Part shown: one piece after another, positions 4,759 through 5,901 of the stretch | How the letters are laid out: every line of letters begins with the position of its first letter | Numbering within the stretch: the stretch's first letter is position 1 | Assembly: GCA_934309345.1 (NCBI GenBank) | Contig: CAKRDD010000042.1 | Coordinates: forward strand, 1-5,901 | Direction of reading: 5' to 3' | Origin: an uncultured Mediterraneibacter sp. | GTDB lineage: Bacteria; Bacillota; Clostridia; Lachnospirales; Lachnospiraceae | DNA length: 5,901 nucleotides | The notes under the pieces: generated by a model | What the model was told of the DNA's origin: nothing | Database searches by the model: none | Seen by the model: only the letters and a program-made list of their open reading frames with translations | Position numbers and translations under genes: made by a program

Positions 4759-5646
4759 CTAAATTAAAATATTTTTCATATCTTCCGGTAATTCCGCAGT
4801 GAATTCCATCGGCTCCTTTGTGATTGGATGGATGAAAGAGAGCTTCCAGGAATGTAATGCCTGTCGGTGGATGTATTCCATATCCGGATTGTAAAGATAA
4901 TCACCGACAAGCGGAAAACCTAAATACTGCATATGGACACGGATCTGATGGGTGCGGCCGGTCTCTAAGATAAGAGAGACGAGGCTGTGCCCGTTTTTTT
5001 CTTCTACAACTTTATAATGTGTGATGGCCCGTTCCCCATGTTCGAAGTCTACTTTTCGCTCGATCATGGAACTGCCGGTGCGGGCAAGTGGTGCATTAAT
5101 CGTGCCGGACGGAGGTGTTACACTGCCGCGGACGATCGCGAGATATTCACGCTTGATTTCATGACGAGCCCCCATGGAAGAGAGGATGCTGGAACTGATC
5201 AGATGTTTGGCAATAACGGTCAGTCCGGAAGTATCCCGGTCAAGACGGTTTGTGCAGCGGAAGATAAAGGGCTTTCCCTGCTGCGTGTAGTACCACATCA
5301 ATCCATTTGCCAGAGAGTTTTCATAATTGTTCAGTGATGGATGGATCGGCATTCCGGCAGGTTTGTTGACGACAAGGATATCATCGTCTTCATATATAAT
5401 ATGAAGAGGAAGCTCAACCGGAGGGATATTTGGGGAGCTTTCTATTTCCTGAATATGTACCGTGAGGGTGTCCCCGGCGGCAAGTGGTGAGCGCATATAC
5501 TCCCAGACTCCGTTTTTTAAAATGCTTTCCGGCATCTTTTTTAACTGGGTGATGTTCTGGTAGGAGTAGCCCTGGTGGCGCAGGAATTGTTCAATGCGCA
5601 GGCCATCAGCCTCTTCTGTTATCTGATAATTGATCGTGCGATCCAT
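4759..5646 (-). CDS. RluA-family RNA pseudouridine synthase
   Basis: 295 residues from the ATG at 5646. Converts uridine to pseudouridine in RNA, most likely 23S rRNA; the exact site (RluC-like or RluD-like) cannot be told from sequence. Seen: an S4-like N-terminal region (about 14-66); KPAGMPIHPS (95-104); the catalytic motif NRLDRDTSGL (133-142) with D136; GRTHQIRVHMQYLGFPLVGD (230-249), the RluA signature near the C-terminus. In place of the usual HRLD, Asn stands before RLD. Start choice: an in-frame ATG at 5691 would add 15 residues (MCLLLCF...), but it lies in a hairpin with AAAGG touching it at zero spacing. The ATG at 5646 follows AGGATAGGA by 5 nt and yields a normal N-terminus; this site is modest, so the start is probable, not certain. 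Single-gene unit on the minus strand. Confidence 0.92.
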   Translation of the reverse strand: MDRTINYQITEEADGLRIEQFLRHQGYSYQNITQLKKMPESILKNGVWEYMRSPLAAGDTLTVHIQEIESSPNIPPVELPLHIIYEDDDILVVNKPAGMPIHPSLNNYENSLANGLMWYYTQQGKPFIFRCTNRLDRDTSGLTVIAKHLISSSILSSMGARHEIKREYLAIVRGSVTPPSGTINAPLARTGSSMIERKVDFEHGERAITHYKVVEEKNGHSLVSLILETGRTHQIRVHMQYLGFPLVGDYLYNPDMEYIHRQALHSWKLSFIHPITKEPMEFTAELPEDMKNILI

Positions 5647-5662
5647 TTTAGTCCTATCCTGT

Positions 5663-5690
5663 TGTGTCTGAAAGCATAAAAGCAGACACA
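5663..5690 (-). promoter_or_regulatory. Hairpin in the leader of the pseudouridine synthase gene
   Basis: A perfect 8-bp inverted repeat, TGTGTCTG (5663-5670) and CAGACACA (5683-5690), with a 12-nt loop, ending 16 nt before the chosen ATG. No T tract follows, so it is not an intrinsic terminator. It may expose or protect the ribosome binding site; function unknown. Confidence 0.5.
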
Positions 5691-5766
5691 TCCTTTCTTC
5701 GAATCCTATTTATTATAAGTAAGTTTTACCTTCGTTTTTCCGATTTGATTCTTTGTGAACTCTTGT

Positions 5767-5795
5767 ATCATACACAAAATCTTCAAAAATTACAA
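5767..5795 (-). promoter_or_regulatory. Promoter of the pseudouridine synthase gene
   Basis: On the minus strand TTGTAA (5795-5790), 17 nt, TATGAT (5772-5767). Transcription would start near 5760, giving a leader of about 115 nt that includes the hairpin at 5663-5690. The rest of the right edge (5796-5901) is AT-rich, with no ORF or clear gene seen. Confidence 0.65.
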
Positions 5796-5901
5796 TAATC
5801 TTGAAATAGTGTTATGTTTCTTGAAATTTTATTATATCTTATTTTGGAACTTTTTCTTATAATAACATCATCAAGAAAAACAAAGACAAGTAATCATAAA
5901 A

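Noticed and set aside
4987..5337. Plus-strand 116-codon ORF
   Set aside because: Antisense to the core of the RluA-family gene, including its catalytic motif; no ribosome binding site or recognisable domain.
5796..5880. AT-rich segment with two CTTGAAAT copies and TATAAT-like boxes
   Set aside because: Two 8-nt repeats and isolated -10-like strings are expected by chance in AT-rich DNA; no matching -35 or gene was found.

Overview
The window looks like chromosomal DNA of a low-to-moderate GC Clostridia-type Firmicute, probably a gut Lachnospiraceae relative. This rests on strong AGGAGG-type ribosome binding sites, TTGACA-N17-TAtaaT promoters, a YtrA-type GntR/ABC operon, a small holin-like toxin and an IS200/IS605-type TnpB. 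Genus is inference; no 16S or other marker is present.

Layout, left to right. (1) 1-198 is the 3' end of a tnpB gene (zinc ribbon and RuvC-III motif). It is followed to about 368 by the right end of the element, the part that normally encodes the right-end/omega guide RNA. The element stops directly in front of hisH. (2) 375-2460 is a rightward block: hisH and hisF (the two subunits of imidazole glycerol phosphate synthase), then ung (uracil-DNA glycosylase) 36 nt behind hisF. (3) 2461-2881 looks like an ordinary intergenic gap but appears to hold a compact type I toxin-antitoxin locus. A 27-codon hydrophobic peptide lies on the minus strand (2601-2684). A convergent small RNA with a consensus promoter lies on the plus strand (about 2512-2609). 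Both end at one shared bidirectional terminator. The toxin leader can fold over its own Shine-Dalgarno, and the small RNA carries a near copy of the same anti-Shine-Dalgarno element, so it could bind the toxin mRNA in trans. (4) 2802-4699 is a three-gene operon: YtrA-subfamily GntR repressor, ABC ATPase, six-helix ABC permease. It has a consensus promoter with a dyad overlapping the -10, and tight spacing. (5) A bidirectional terminator (4710-4741) separates it from a leftward RluA-family pseudouridine synthase gene (4759-5646), which has its own promoter at 5767-5795 and a hairpin in its leader. The remaining right edge (5796-5901) is AT-rich with no gene seen.

How parts relate: the TnpB element sits inside what should be a histidine operon and supplies the sequence just upstream of hisH, including most of its weak ribosome binding site. 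Readthrough from hisH-hisF-ung runs into the antitoxin RNA and its terminator. The most interesting item is the unannotated type I toxin-antitoxin locus and its proposed cis/trans anti-Shine-Dalgarno arrangement. All RNA claims are read from sequence by eye and have not been folded or searched computationally.
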